Shown: positions 1-8,524, counted from the stretch's first letter. The stretch is 64,000 nt of DNA from Propionibacteriaceae bacterium (GCA_017306015.1 JAFKJK010000009.1:1-64000); one strand, 5' to 3'. Program-made: numbers and translations. The notes: generated by a model from the sequence alone, not told the origin.

Positions 1-61
1 GCTCCCGAAAGGGACGTTCGCTCCCGAAGTTTCGGGAGCGAACGTCCCTTTCGGGAGCGAA
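1..61. repeat. Palindromic repeat family A, copy 1
   Basis: The first 20 bases are repeated as an exact reverse complement in bases 41-60, and the middle part (ctcccgaagtttcgggag) is itself a hairpin, so the whole unit can fold as one long cruciform. Related copies lie at 2770-2834, 4523-4586 and 7189-7250. All are outside intact coding regions. This copy is upstream of the exporter gene starting at 125. Confidence 0.85.
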
Positions 62-124
62 CTCACCAGGGAGCGGCCCCGGACGGGCCACTGCCGGCCG
101 GGGTGAGCCGATTAACCTGAGCGC

Positions 125-1453
125 ATGACCGAGACCAGCCCGAGCCGCGCGCGGGACGCCGAGCTGGCCGAGAAGTCGGACGCGATCTGCCGCCTCGGCG
201 CCCTGATGCTCACCTCCGGCACGGGCTCGTACCGGGTGAAGGCCGCGATGGGACGGGTCGCTGCCGCGCTCGGCGTCGACGAACTGGAGGCGCAGGTCAG
301 CCTGAACGAGATCGTGCTGACCACCCGCCAGGGCAAGGCGTTCCGAACCCAGGTGGTGGAGGTGCCGGTCCCGGTGGTGAACACCGACCGGATCGGTGAG
401 CTGATGCGGCTGTCGCTGCGGGCGGCGTCCGGGCTGACGGCGACCGAACTGCACCGCCTGCTGGACGCGATCGAGGCCCGTCCGAGGCTCTATCCGTTGT
501 GGGTGGTCGTGCTCGCGGCCGCCGCTGCCGGTGCCGCGTTCGCCCTGCTCAACAACGGGCGCTGGCAGGAGTGCCTGGCGGCCGGGCTCGGTTCGGCAGC
601 CGGCAAGACCGTCCAGCTGCTGGTCGGACGGCTGCGGCTGAACCAGCTCGCCGTAGTGGCCGCAGCCGCGGCGACGGCAGCGGCGGCATACCTCCTCGTC
701 GCGGACGTCCTGCACCTGATCCTCCCCAGCGGACAGCCGCTGCACGAGGCGGCGTTCGTGTCGGCGATCCTGTTCCTGGTGCCGGGCTTCCCGCTGGTGA
801 CCGCAGCGCTGGACCTGGCACGGTTCGACTTCACGTCCGGGTTGTCGAGGCTGACGTTCGCGGCTCTGGTCACGCTGGCGGCGGCACTCGGCGCCTGGTT
901 GGTGGGCTGGGGTTTCGGGCTCACCCCGGCGGAGATCCCCGCACCAGCCGAGGCCTGGTACCTGCTGGCGGCCGCCTGGGTGGTGGCGAGCTTCGTCGGC
1001 GTGTTCGGGTTCGCGATCACGTTCAACACTCCCGTCCGGGTGGCCGCCGTCGCCGCGATGATCGGGGCCGCCGCGAACCCGCTGCGCCTGTGGACGGTGC
1101 AGGCGGGCTGGCCGCCGCTGCTCGCGACGGTGCTCGCGGCGACCGCGATCGGCATGGCGGCCGGCTGGGCGTCCCAGCGGATCCTGGCGCCGCGGATCAC
1201 CCTGTCGGTGCCGGCGGTGCTGATCATGATCCCCGGTGCGGCGACCTACCGGGCTGCGGTCGCGCTGATAGACCACGACGCGGTGTCGGCGCTGGCGAAC
1301 GGGAGTGCTGCGATCAGCATCGTGGTCGCGCTCGCGGCCGGCCTGGCGATCGCGCGGATGCTCACCGACCCTGCCTGGATCGCCGCAAACCCGATCTGGA
1401 CGCGGATGCCGTCCACCCACGCGCAACGCATCCTGCGCGGCAGGGACGGCTGA
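125..1453 (+). CDS. Threonine/serine exporter ThrE family protein
   Basis: This is a predicted inner-membrane exporter of the ThrE family (DUF1212 plus DUF3815), which secretes small amino acids such as threonine and serine. About 130 N-terminal residues form the soluble domain, with an SGTGSYRVK segment near residue 37. About ten hydrophobic segments follow. The two halves carry the family's repeated signatures VPGFPLVTAALDLARFD (around residue 220) and IPGAATYRAAVAL (around residue 372). The length of 442 residues is normal. The gene stands alone between palindromic repeats. The substrate cannot be read from the sequence. Confidence 0.85.
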   Translation: MTETSPSRARDAELAEKSDAICRLGALMLTSGTGSYRVKAAMGRVAAALGVDELEAQVSLNEIVLTTRQGKAFRTQVVEVPVPVVNTDRIGELMRLSLRAASGLTATELHRLLDAIEARPRLYPLWVVVLAAAAAGAAFALLNNGRWQECLAAGLGSAAGKTVQLLVGRLRLNQLAVVAAAAATAAAAYLLVADVLHLILPSGQPLHEAAFVSAILFLVPGFPLVTAALDLARFDFTSGLSRLTFAALVTLAAALGAWLVGWGFGLTPAEIPAPAEAWYLLAAAWVVASFVGVFGFAITFNTPVRVAAVAAMIGAAANPLRLWTVQAGWPPLLATVLAATAIGMAAGWASQRILAPRITLSVPAVLIMIPGAATYRAAVALIDHDAVSALANGSAAISIVVALAAGLAIARMLTDPAWIAANPIWTRMPSTHAQRILRGRDG

Positions 1454-1472
1454 CCAGGTTCGCCGCCGCACC

Positions 1473-1617
1473 CCGGTGAACGGAGGGACGGTTCCATTCC
1501 GCTCGACCCAGCACGCGTCCGCGGATCCACCCGGTCCAGAAGGGGACGGTTCCATCAGGTCCACCCAGCAGGCGTCCGCCCGGACCAAAGAGAACCGTCC
1601 CCTTTCGGTCCACCCTT
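1473..1617. repeat. Repeat family C between exporter and ddl
   Basis: Two direct copies of a unit containing GACGGTTCCAT and, ~25 bases later, ACCCAGCA(C/G)GCGTCCGC lie at about 1487-1541 and 1546-1591. A reversed part (AACCGTCCCCTTTCGGTCC, about 1591-1611) mirrors GGTCCAGAAGGGGACGGTT at about 1530. The block therefore holds direct and inverted copies and can fold. It fills most of the 202-base gap before ddl. Confidence 0.7.
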
Positions 1618-1655
1618 TGACGGACCCGGCTTCGCCTGTGGCTAAGGTTGGCCCC

Positions 1656-2744
1656 ATGGAGCGCCGGGTCAGGGTCGCACTGGTGTTCGGCGGTCGGTCG
1701 TCGGAGCACGCGGTGTCGTGTTCGACGGCGGCCAGCGTGATGGACGCCCTCGATCCCGACGCCTACGAGCTGATCCCGGTCGGCATCACCCGTGAGGGAC
1801 AGTGGGTGCTGATGCCGCCGAACCCGGAACAGCTGCGGCTCACCGCGTCCCAGGTTCCGGAGGTGGGACGCGATCCTGGCGTCCTCGCGCTCGCCCTCGA
1901 CACGTCCCGCGAGATCGACGTCCACGCCGGCGCCCTGGCTGGCGTGGACGTGGTCTTCCCGCTGCTCCACGGCCCGTTCGGGGAGGACGGCACGCTGCAG
2001 GGTCTGCTCGAGCTGCTCGACATCCCGTACGTCGGCAGCGGCGTCTTCGCGTCCGCGGCGATGCAGGACAAACAGCACATGCGGACGCTCCTCGCCGCGA
2101 AGGGCTTCCCCGTCGGGGCCTTCGAGACCATCACTGACAAGGACTGGCGCCGCGATCCGGACGCAGCACTCGCCCGGTGCGAGCGGCTTCGGCTGCCGGT
2201 GTTCGTGAAGCCGTCCCGGTCGGGATCCTCGGTGGGCGTCCACAGGGTCAAGGACTGGGCCGAGCTTCGGGACGCGGTGGAGACGGCCCGAGAGCACGAT
2301 CCGAAGGTGCTGGTCGAAGAGGGGATCCACGGCCGCGAGATCGAGTGCGGGGTGCTGGAGGGACGCGACGGCGCGCGGCCGCGGACGACCATCCCCGGCC
2401 AGGTCGTGGTCACGGGACGCGACTTCTACGACTTCGACGCGAAGTACCTGGACGCCGAGGCCGCCCGGCTGGTGATTCCGGCCGACCTGCCGGACGCGGT
2501 GTCCGCCGAGATCCGCCGGCTGGCCGCCGAAGCGTTCGAGGCGATGGACTGCGAGGGGCTGGCGCGCGTCGACTTCTACTACACCGACGACGGGGACGTG
2601 CTGGTCAACGAGCTGAACACCATGCCCGGCTTCACGCCGACGTCGATGTTCCCGCTGCTGTGGCAGCACAGCGGCCTGAGCTATCCCGAACTGGTGTCCG
2701 AGTTGATCCAGCTCGCGCTGAGCCGCAGGATCGGGCTGCGATAG
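1656..2744 (+). CDS. ddl: D-alanine--D-alanine ligase
   Basis: An ATP-grasp enzyme that joins two D-alanines for peptidoglycan precursor synthesis in the cytoplasm. The N-terminal EHAVS motif (around residue 17), the ATP-binding segment FVKPSRSGSSVGV, the omega-loop segment FYDFDAKY and the C-terminal metal and substrate segment NELNTMPGFTPTSMFP are all present. The aromatic FYDFDAKY loop favours D-Ala-D-Ala rather than D-Ala-D-Lac specificity. The ATG at 1656 gives 362 residues, the normal family length. The open frame runs further upstream only through repeat family C. A repeat A copy follows the stop. Confidence 0.95.
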   Translation: MERRVRVALVFGGRSSEHAVSCSTAASVMDALDPDAYELIPVGITREGQWVLMPPNPEQLRLTASQVPEVGRDPGVLALALDTSREIDVHAGALAGVDVVFPLLHGPFGEDGTLQGLLELLDIPYVGSGVFASAAMQDKQHMRTLLAAKGFPVGAFETITDKDWRRDPDAALARCERLRLPVFVKPSRSGSSVGVHRVKDWAELRDAVETAREHDPKVLVEEGIHGREIECGVLEGRDGARPRTTIPGQVVVTGRDFYDFDAKYLDAEAARLVIPADLPDAVSAEIRRLAAEAFEAMDCEGLARVDFYYTDDGDVLVNELNTMPGFTPTSMFPLLWQHSGLSYPELVSELIQLALSRRIGLR

Positions 2745-2769
2745 ACCCGTCCGACCCGCTCGATACAGG

Positions 2770-2834
2770 TTCGCTCCCGAAAGGGACATTCGCTCCCGAA
2801 ATTCCGGTGGCGAACGTCCCTTTCGGGAGCGAAT
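2770..2834. repeat. Palindromic repeat family A, copy 2
   Basis: It begins ttcgctcccgaaagggac and ends gtccctttcgggagcgaa. The outer arms are nearly perfect inverted repeats and the inner arms have diverged. Its right edge is the exact point where the Nudix reading frame on the minus strand loses family similarity. Confidence 0.8.
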
Positions 2835-2835
2835 C

Positions 2836-3107
2836 CATCAGCGAAGCGCCGAGTTCCTCGGCCAGCTCACGGACGGCGACGGCGTCGGGATCCTCGCCGA
2901 CGCTAACCACCCCTCCGGACGCGAAGTCCCTGCGTCCGGGATAGACATCCTTGATCGGCGTCCGGCGACGCACGTAGACCCGGCCGGCGCGTCCCGGACG
3001 ACGACCGCCGTCGCGGCGTGGCGCAGGTTCTCCACCCGCATCCGCGACCGCGGCACGCTTCCGCACGGCGCTCCGTCCGCGTCGTAGGGGGCCACCTGCT
3101 CCTCCAC
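2836..3107 (-). pseudogene. Nudix hydrolase remnant, frameshifted and truncated
   Basis: Starting at 3107 the minus strand encodes an MEEQVAPYDADG start and an ENLRHAATAVVVRD strand, which are typical of Nudix hydrolases related to IPP isomerase. A shift of frame near 2985-2995 is needed to continue into RVYVRRRTPIKDVYPG and a complete Nudix box (GGVVSVGEDPDAVAVREL, then AEELGA). The frame then runs straight into palindromic repeat A2, so the C-terminal half is missing. Both lesions argue for a dead gene. A sequencing indel could explain the frameshift but not the truncation. Confidence 0.8.
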
Positions 3108-3163
3108 CCGGTCGACTCTGGCGGCGCCCGGTCCGGGCTTTGGTGCGCGGGCATCATGGAAGC

Positions 3164-4504
3164 GTGAAGCCGCCGAGGACGTCGCGTGTCGTCGCGCACT
3201 CGCTGTGGCTGACCGTTGCGGTGCTCGCCGTGCTGATCTTCGCCACGCAGATCGCCTGGGGCTCTGGCCGGAGCGCCAACGAGGCGTCCGGCGTCCTGGC
3301 CATCGCGATCATGCTGTCGCCGGTCTGGGCGGCTGCGGCGGTGCTCGCCGGGGCGGCAACCGGGCTGGCCACCGGATGGTCGGCCGGCCTGGCCGGGTAT
3401 CGCTTCGGCCGCGGGGCCCAGGTGGCCGCCGGCGCGACCGCGTCCGGCGTCGTCGCCGGGTTGCTCGGATGGGCCCTGCTCGCGACGGGCACCTCGATCG
3501 GCGGCGTCTCTACCCTGGGCTTTCTCGCCGGCTCCGGCGGTGTCGGCATCGTCACCGGCGGGGTGGCAGTGCTGTTGGCGCAGAAGGCGGACGCCGACGC
3601 GTCCCGCGTCCGTGCCCTCGCCTGGAGCACGGCCACCGTCGTCCTGGTCTGTGCCACGTTCCTCGACGGCTGCTGGACCTGGCTCACCTCCGCGAGCTGG
3701 GACTCGACGCAGAGCTGCGCCGTCCGGCTTGGTGTGGACGACTCCCAGGTCGTCTTCGTCAACACCGTGTTCCCGCCCCAGCTGTGGTGTCTCTCCGGCG
3801 ACAGGGCCGAGCCGAGCGTGGCGGGATGGGCCGGCGCTCTGCTCATCGTCGTGATCACCGCGACGGTCATCAGCGGCCTGGTCGCCGGCTGGCACGCCTG
3901 GGGCTCGCGCGAACGTCCGGTGCTGGTCAGCTGTCTGGTCATCGGTCTCACGGGAGTCGGTGGCGCTCTCCTCATGCTCGCCCAGCACCCCCCGCAGGAC
4001 GCCGTCGAGCGAGCCCACGTCGCCGCGACCCGGGCGCCGACGCCACGGCCCACGCCGCCGTCCGCCCAGCCGGGGACGAGGCCCAGGATCACCGCGCCCA
4101 TAGCGAAGGCGACGGTGAGCGTACTCGCCCAGGTCGTCACGGCCCGGCGGCCCGGCCTGGTCTGGCCGCAGCGTCCGGCCATCACCCAGGCCGACTGCTC
4201 TCTGGCGGACGGGACCAGCGGCACGAGGTTCCTCCTCAACGCCCGGTTCACCACCCGCGACCTGGCTGAGGTCCACGGACCCACCGAACTGCTCAAGGTC
4301 TCTCAGGCCAACGAGCAGGTCGCCGGGCTGATCGTCCACGACTGGCTGGCCAGTGGGCTGGTGGCCGGCGTCGACCAGGTTCACGGCGAGTGGTTCCTTG
4401 GCGCGCCCACCGGCGGTGCGGTGGACGCGGCGCACATCGGCTTCACCGACGCGGTCGGCACCCTGTCCGTCACCACCGTCTGTGCGTACGACGGTCCCCG
4501 GTAG
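3164..4504 (+). CDS. Polytopic membrane protein of unknown function
   Basis: I do not recognise a family. The first ~280 residues contain about eight hydrophobic segments rich in Gly and Ala. A Pro/Thr-rich linker (TPRPTPPSAQPGTRP) follows, then a ~150-residue C-terminal domain with two cysteines that is probably outside the membrane. GTG at 3164 gives 446 residues. A GTG at 3140 is also in frame and would add eight. No operon partners are present. Codon use and GC match the neighbours. Confidence 0.6.
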   Translation: MKPPRTSRVVAHSLWLTVAVLAVLIFATQIAWGSGRSANEASGVLAIAIMLSPVWAAAAVLAGAATGLATGWSAGLAGYRFGRGAQVAAGATASGVVAGLLGWALLATGTSIGGVSTLGFLAGSGGVGIVTGGVAVLLAQKADADASRVRALAWSTATVVLVCATFLDGCWTWLTSASWDSTQSCAVRLGVDDSQVVFVNTVFPPQLWCLSGDRAEPSVAGWAGALLIVVITATVISGLVAGWHAWGSRERPVLVSCLVIGLTGVGGALLMLAQHPPQDAVERAHVAATRAPTPRPTPPSAQPGTRPRITAPIAKATVSVLAQVVTARRPGLVWPQRPAITQADCSLADGTSGTRFLLNARFTTRDLAEVHGPTELLKVSQANEQVAGLIVHDWLASGLVAGVDQVHGEWFLGAPTGGAVDAAHIGFTDAVGTLSVTTVCAYDGPR

Positions 4505-4522
4505 GCGCGCGTCGCCGGCAAG

Positions 4523-4586
4523 TTCGCTCCCGAAAGGGACGTCCGCTCCCGGAATTTCGGTGGCGGATGTCCTTTTCGGGAGCGAA
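4523..4586. repeat. Palindromic repeat family A, copy 3
   Basis: It begins ttcgctcccgaaagggac and ends with ccttttcgggagcgaa, with partly diverged arms. It lies between the convergent membrane protein gene and E2 gene, where its hairpin could also help stop transcription from both sides. Confidence 0.75.
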
Positions 4587-4631
4587 TCGACCGGCGAGCG
4601 GCTAGAACACGAACGGCGAGAACACGAGCGG

Positions 4632-6167
4632 CTAGAACATCAGCGCCAGACCGGGATTGGACATGATGGCGGCCACCTCGGCGAGGAAGCGGGAGGCCAT
4701 CTCGCCGTCCACGATCCGGTGGTCGAAGGTCAGCGAGACCGTGCACACGCTACGCGGCTCGATCCGCTCATCCTCACCGCTGCCGACCACCCACGGCTTG
4801 CGCCGGATCGTGCCCAGGCACATGATCGCCGACTCGCCGGGACTGAGGATCGGCGTCCCCCCGTCCACGCCGAAGACGCCGATGTTGGTGATCGTGAACG
4901 TGCCGTTCGCGAGGTCGTACGGCTGGACGCGACCCTCGCGGGCGACGGCGACCATCGCGTTCAACGCCTCCGCGAGCTGGGTCAGGTTCATCCGCTCGGC
5001 GTTCTTGATGTTCGGCACCAGCAGGCCGCGCGGGGTGGCCGCCGCGATGCCGAGGTTCACCGCGCCGTGCAGGACGATCTCGTCGGCGTCCGCGTCGTAG
5101 CCGGCGTTGATCTCGGGGATCCGCGAGATCGCCAGGCACGCGGCCCGGGCGAAGACGAGCAACGGCGAGACCCTCAGGCCGTCGAACTCGCGCCGCTTCT
5201 TCAGCGTGTCGAGCAGCTGGACGGTACCGCTGACGTCCGCCTCGATCATCGCGGTGGCCTGTGGGACGGCCAGCGAAGCGGTCATCGAGCGGAACATCTC
5301 GCGGCGGATCCCGCGCAGCGGCAGCCGTTGGTCACCAGCCGGCGCCTGCGTCCCGCCGGATGCGGCCGCGACCACGTCCTCGGCGGTGATCAGGCCGTCC
5401 GGGCCGGTGCCGGCGATCATGCCGAGGTCGACGCCCAGGTCGCGGGCGACGCGGCGGACGGCCGGCTTGGCCTTCGGCCGCCCGTTGCCGGGGCCTGCGG
5501 TGGGCGGGCGTCCGGGCGGGGGCAGGTGCTCGCCGGACGCCTCGTCCTCGAGCTTCTCGGACGGGGTGACGTCGTCGGTGTGCCGCGAAACCGGCTTGTC
5601 GGTGTCGTAGGCCTCCTGGACCTGGTCGGTCTCCGGGACGGCGACGACGCCGCCCCCGCGCCGGGCCCGGCGGGCGACCGCGCCCGGCTTGGCGCCGTAG
5701 CCGACCAGCATCGCGGACGGCTGAGCCGGCGCGGGCGCCGGTGCGTGCGGCGCGTCCCCGTCGCCCGCGTCCTGCGGTGAACCGAAGTACCTGTCCCCAT
5801 CGTTCACCGGTGAGGCGGACGCGCCGTCCTCGGGTGAACCGAAGTACCTGTCCCCGTCGTTCACGGGGGCGTCCTCGACGGGTCCGCTGACCGCCTGGAC
5901 GGAGTCGGAATCATCTCCGGCAATCGGCTCGTCGAATTCGGCGATCCGGATGATCGGCGTCCCGATGGGCACCAGATCGCCCTCGGCCACCAGCAGTTCG
6001 GCGACCACCCCGGCGTACGGGGACGGCAGCTCGACCAGCGACTTGCTCGTCTCGATCTCCAGCAGGACGTCGTTCACCGCGACGGTGTCGCCGACCGCGA
6101 CCTTCCAGGAGACGATCTCGGCCTCGGTCAGGCCCTCGCCCGGGTCGGGCAGCTTGAACTCGTACAT
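4632..6167 (-). CDS. 2-oxo-acid dehydrogenase E2 (dihydrolipoamide acyltransferase)
   Basis: Core acyltransferase of a pyruvate or branched-chain 2-oxo-acid dehydrogenase complex. It has an N-terminal lipoyl domain with the lipoylated lysine in ETSKSLVE (around residue 45), a long acidic linker, a peripheral subunit-binding domain (RRVARDLGVDLGMIAGTG) and a C-terminal catalytic domain with DHRIVDG. ATG at 6167 is chosen because GAGGAAAT precedes it. A GTG 12 bases upstream would overlap the E1 beta stop. The linker is unusual: the segment PVNDGDRYFGSP occurs twice (about residues 101-112 and 120-131) and is encoded by two copies of intergenic repeat B. The preferred substrate cannot be decided from this sequence. 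Confidence 0.93.
   Translation of the reverse strand: MYEFKLPDPGEGLTEAEIVSWKVAVGDTVAVNDVLLEIETSKSLVELPSPYAGVVAELLVAEGDLVPIGTPIIRIAEFDEPIAGDDSDSVQAVSGPVEDAPVNDGDRYFGSPEDGASASPVNDGDRYFGSPQDAGDGDAPHAPAPAPAQPSAMLVGYGAKPGAVARRARRGGGVVAVPETDQVQEAYDTDKPVSRHTDDVTPSEKLEDEASGEHLPPPGRPPTAGPGNGRPKAKPAVRRVARDLGVDLGMIAGTGPDGLITAEDVVAAASGGTQAPAGDQRLPLRGIRREMFRSMTASLAVPQATAMIEADVSGTVQLLDTLKKRREFDGLRVSPLLVFARAACLAISRIPEINAGYDADADEIVLHGAVNLGIAAATPRGLLVPNIKNAERMNLTQLAEALNAMVAVAREGRVQPYDLANGTFTITNIGVFGVDGGTPILSPGESAIMCLGTIRRKPWVVGSGEDERIEPRSVCTVSLTFDHRIVDGEMASRFLAEVAAIMSNPGLALMF
5778..5863. repeat. Two copies of repeat family B inside the E2 linker
   Basis: 5778-5806 and 5835-5863 both read TGAACCGAAGTACC followed by TGTCCCC and a closing GTTCA. 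The same 30-base unit occurs five times at 47893-48112 between genes. Here each copy is 29 bases, and together with the spacing the reading frame is kept, giving two PVNDGDRYFGSP peptides. Confidence 0.9.
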
Positions 6168-6175
6168 GGATTTCC

Positions 6176-7156
6176 TCACCAGCGCAGGGATCGGTCGACG
6201 GCATCGAGGACGCGATCGAGGTCGGGCAGGTAGCCATCCTCCACCCGGGACGGCGGATAGGGCAGGTCATAGCCGGTCACGCGGAGCACCGGCGCGTCCA
6301 GTTCGTAGAAGCACTGCTCCTGGATGCGCGCGGCGAGTTCGGCGCCGAGCCCCAGTGTCCGGGCGGCCTCGTGGACGACGACGGCCCGTCCCGTCCGGCG
6401 GACCGAGGCCAGGACCACGGCGTCATCGACCGGCGACAGCGAGCGCAGATCCACGACTTCGAGGCTGCGACCCTCCTGTTCGGCGACCATCGCCGCCTCC
6501 AGACAGGTGCGCACCATCGGGCCGTAGCACAGCAGGGTCGCCTCCGTCCCCGGCTTGACGACGCGGGCGGAGAACAGCGACAGCTCGGCGGACTGCTGGT
6601 CGAGGTCGACCTCGCCCTTGTCGTGGTAGCGACGCTTGGGTTCGAGGAAGACCACCGGGTCGTCGGCCGCGATCGCCTGCTGGATCATCCAGTACGCGTC
6701 GGACGGGCTCGCCGGCGTCACCACCTTCAGCCCCGGCGTGTGCGCGAAGTAGGTCTCCGGCGATTCCGAGTGGTGCTCGATCGCGCCGATTCCGCCGCCG
6801 TAGGGGATGCGGACGACCAAGGGGACGCCGAGCTTGCCGGCGGTGCGGAACCGCAGCCGGGACGCCTGTGAGACCAGCTGGTCGAAAGCCGGGTACACGA
6901 AGCCGTCGAACTGGATCTCGACGACGGGACGGTACCCGCGCAGCGCCAGCCCGACCGCCGTCCCCACGATGCCGGCCTCGGCCAGCGGAGAGTCGATCAC
7001 CCGGTCTGGCCCGAACTCGGCCTGCAGCCCCTCGGTGACCCGGAAGACGCCGCCGAGCTTGCCGATGTCCTCCCCGGCCAGCAGCACCTTCGGCTCGGCG
7101 CCCATCGCCCGGCGCAGGCCGGCGTTGAGGGCCTTGGCCATCGTCATCGTGGTCAT
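6176..7156 (-). CDS. 2-oxo-acid dehydrogenase E1 component, beta subunit
   Basis: Thiamine-diphosphate-dependent decarboxylase subunit that pairs with the alpha subunit encoded upstream and passes the acyl group to E2. The transketolase-like pyrimidine-binding fold is seen in LLAGEDIGKLGGVF, DSPLAEAGIVGTAVG and the conserved FDGFVYPAFDQLVSQASRLR stretch. The C-terminal transketolase domain ends in YDLPYPPSRVEDGYLPD. ATG at 7156 follows a GGGGAG ribosome site and gives 326 residues, the normal length. The stop is eight bases before the E2 start. A repeat A copy separates it from E1 alpha inside the operon. Confidence 0.93.
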   Translation of the reverse strand: MTTMTMAKALNAGLRRAMGAEPKVLLAGEDIGKLGGVFRVTEGLQAEFGPDRVIDSPLAEAGIVGTAVGLALRGYRPVVEIQFDGFVYPAFDQLVSQASRLRFRTAGKLGVPLVVRIPYGGGIGAIEHHSESPETYFAHTPGLKVVTPASPSDAYWMIQQAIAADDPVVFLEPKRRYHDKGEVDLDQQSAELSLFSARVVKPGTEATLLCYGPMVRTCLEAAMVAEQEGRSLEVVDLRSLSPVDDAVVLASVRRTGRAVVVHEAARTLGLGAELAARIQEQCFYELDAPVLRVTGYDLPYPPSRVEDGYLPDLDRVLDAVDRSLRW

Positions 7157-7188
7157 CGCAACTCCCCGGTCCAGCCCGTCCGTCCAAG

Positions 7189-7250
7189 TTCGCTCCCGAA
7201 AGGGACGGATGCTCCCGAATTTCCGGGAGCGGATGTCACTTTCGGGAGCG
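7189..7250. repeat. Palindromic repeat family A, copy 4 (inside operon)
   Basis: It begins ttcgctcccgaaagggac and ends gtcactttcgggagcg, with inner arms gctcccgaatttccgggagc. It lies in the 109-base gap between the E1 alpha stop and the E1 beta start, so it is probably transcribed and could fold in the mRNA between the two cistrons. Confidence 0.8.
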
Positions 7251-7265
7251 TTTGTGGTGGTGCGA

Positions 7266-8372
7266 TCATCGGGGCTCCTCGAAGGCGGCTTCGTAGGCCT
7301 GGTGCGCGTCCCGCTGGGCGAGCAACAGCTCGGGGGTGTCGGCGTAGGCCTGGGTGAAGAAGTCGGACAGTTCGGGCTCCGGCAGCCGGACGCAGCCCTC
7401 CCGCAGCCGGACGGCGAGAGCTTCGGCCTCGGCGTCCAGGGCGTCCGTCCAGGCCTGGTCGATGGCGCCGGCACGCTCGAGATAGGCACGCAGCCGGGCG
7501 ATCGGATCCTTGGCGCGCCAGGCGTCCAGCTCCTCGTTCTGGCGGTACTTGGTCGGGTCGTCGGACGTGGTGTGGGCACCCATCCGGTAGGTGTAGGCCT
7601 CGATCAGGACGGGGCCGTCGCCGCGCCGGGCCCGGTCGAGCGCCCATTCGGTGACGGCCCGGACGGCGAGGACGTCGTTGCCGTCCACCCGGACGCCGGG
7701 GAAGCCGTAGCCGGCCGCCCGCCGGTAGAGCGGGATCCGCGACTGCAGCTCGATCGGCTCCGAGATGGCGTACTGGTTGTTCTGGCAGAAGAACACGACC
7801 GGCGCGGCGTACGAGGCGGCGAACAGGAAGGCCTCGTTCACGTCCCCCTGGCTGGTGGCGCCGTCCCCGAAGTAGACGACGACCGCACCGTTGGTGGCCG
7901 CGTCGTCGTTGCCGACCAGCCCGTCCCGCTGCAGCGCCATGGCCATGCCGACCGCGTGCAGGGTCTGCGCGCCGATCACGAACGAGTAGGGGTGGAAGGT
8001 GTCCGGGCGGCTGGGCCAGTCGGTCATCCCGGTGCCACGGAAGGTGGTCAGCAGGTCCAGCGGATCGATGCCGGCGCACCAGGCGACGCCGTGCTCCCGG
8101 TAGGACGGGACGATCACGTCCGGGTCGCGGAGGACGCGGGCCGAGCCGATCTGGGCGGCCTCCTGGCCCAGCGAGGGCGGCCACAGGCCGAGCTCGCCCT
8201 TCCGCTGCAGCGCGGTGGCCTCGGAGTCGATTCGCCGCGTGAGGACCATGTCGCGCAGGTCGGTCGCGAGTTCAACGTCGGGGGCCGTACAGCTGAAGTC
8301 CGTGCGCTCGACGCGGTTGCCGCCGGCGTCCAGGAGCTGGACGAAGTCCGGTCCGGCTTCAGGCTCGATCAA
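7266..8372 (-). CDS. 2-oxo-acid dehydrogenase E1 component, alpha subunit
   Basis: Thiamine-diphosphate-binding E1 alpha subunit. The ThDP motif is clear (GDGATSQGDVNEAFLFAASY, then NNQYAISEP), and the phosphorylation-loop region YRMGAHTTSDDPTKYR is conserved. The open frame extends upstream through repeat D1. A TTG at 8372 with an AGGGAG site seven bases before it gives a 368-residue protein starting near the family's usual N-terminus, so I prefer it. First gene of the E1 alpha, E1 beta, E2 operon. No E3 gene is nearby, so lipoamide dehydrogenase must be shared with another locus. Confidence 0.9.
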   Translation of the reverse strand: MIEPEAGPDFVQLLDAGGNRVERTDFSCTAPDVELATDLRDMVLTRRIDSEATALQRKGELGLWPPSLGQEAAQIGSARVLRDPDVIVPSYREHGVAWCAGIDPLDLLTTFRGTGMTDWPSRPDTFHPYSFVIGAQTLHAVGMAMALQRDGLVGNDDAATNGAVVVYFGDGATSQGDVNEAFLFAASYAAPVVFFCQNNQYAISEPIELQSRIPLYRRAAGYGFPGVRVDGNDVLAVRAVTEWALDRARRGDGPVLIEAYTYRMGAHTTSDDPTKYRQNEELDAWRAKDPIARLRAYLERAGAIDQAWTDALDAEAEALAVRLREGCVRLPEPELSDFFTQAYADTPELLLAQRDAHQAYEAAFEEPR

Positions 8373-8414
8373 GACGTGTCTCCCTGGTGTCGGTGCCGAT
8401 GCGTTCGTACCCGC

Positions 8415-8482
8415 CGAACGCCTCGGTTCTCGTCGAACGCCTCCACCTGGGTGGGAGCGAATGACCGGAACGGAGGTCTTCG
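8415..8482. repeat. Hairpin repeat family D, copy 1
   Basis: The outer arm cgaacgcctcggttctcgtc pairs imperfectly with gaccggaacggaggtcttcg, and an inner cgcctccacc/gggtgggagcg pair extends the fold. It shares AACGCCTCCACC and GGAGCGAATGACCGGAACGG with copy 2. It lies in the presumed 5' leader of the E1 alpha mRNA. Confidence 0.75.
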
Positions 8483-8524
8483 ACGTCGGGCGCGCCGGTG
8501 GGAACGCCCTCGCTGAAGCCATAA

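Noticed and set aside
8373..8522. Extended E1 alpha N-terminus starting at 8522
   Set aside because: The extra 50 residues are encoded by hairpin repeat D1 and read as Arg/Pro-rich sequence without similarity; the TTG at 8372 has a proper ribosome site.
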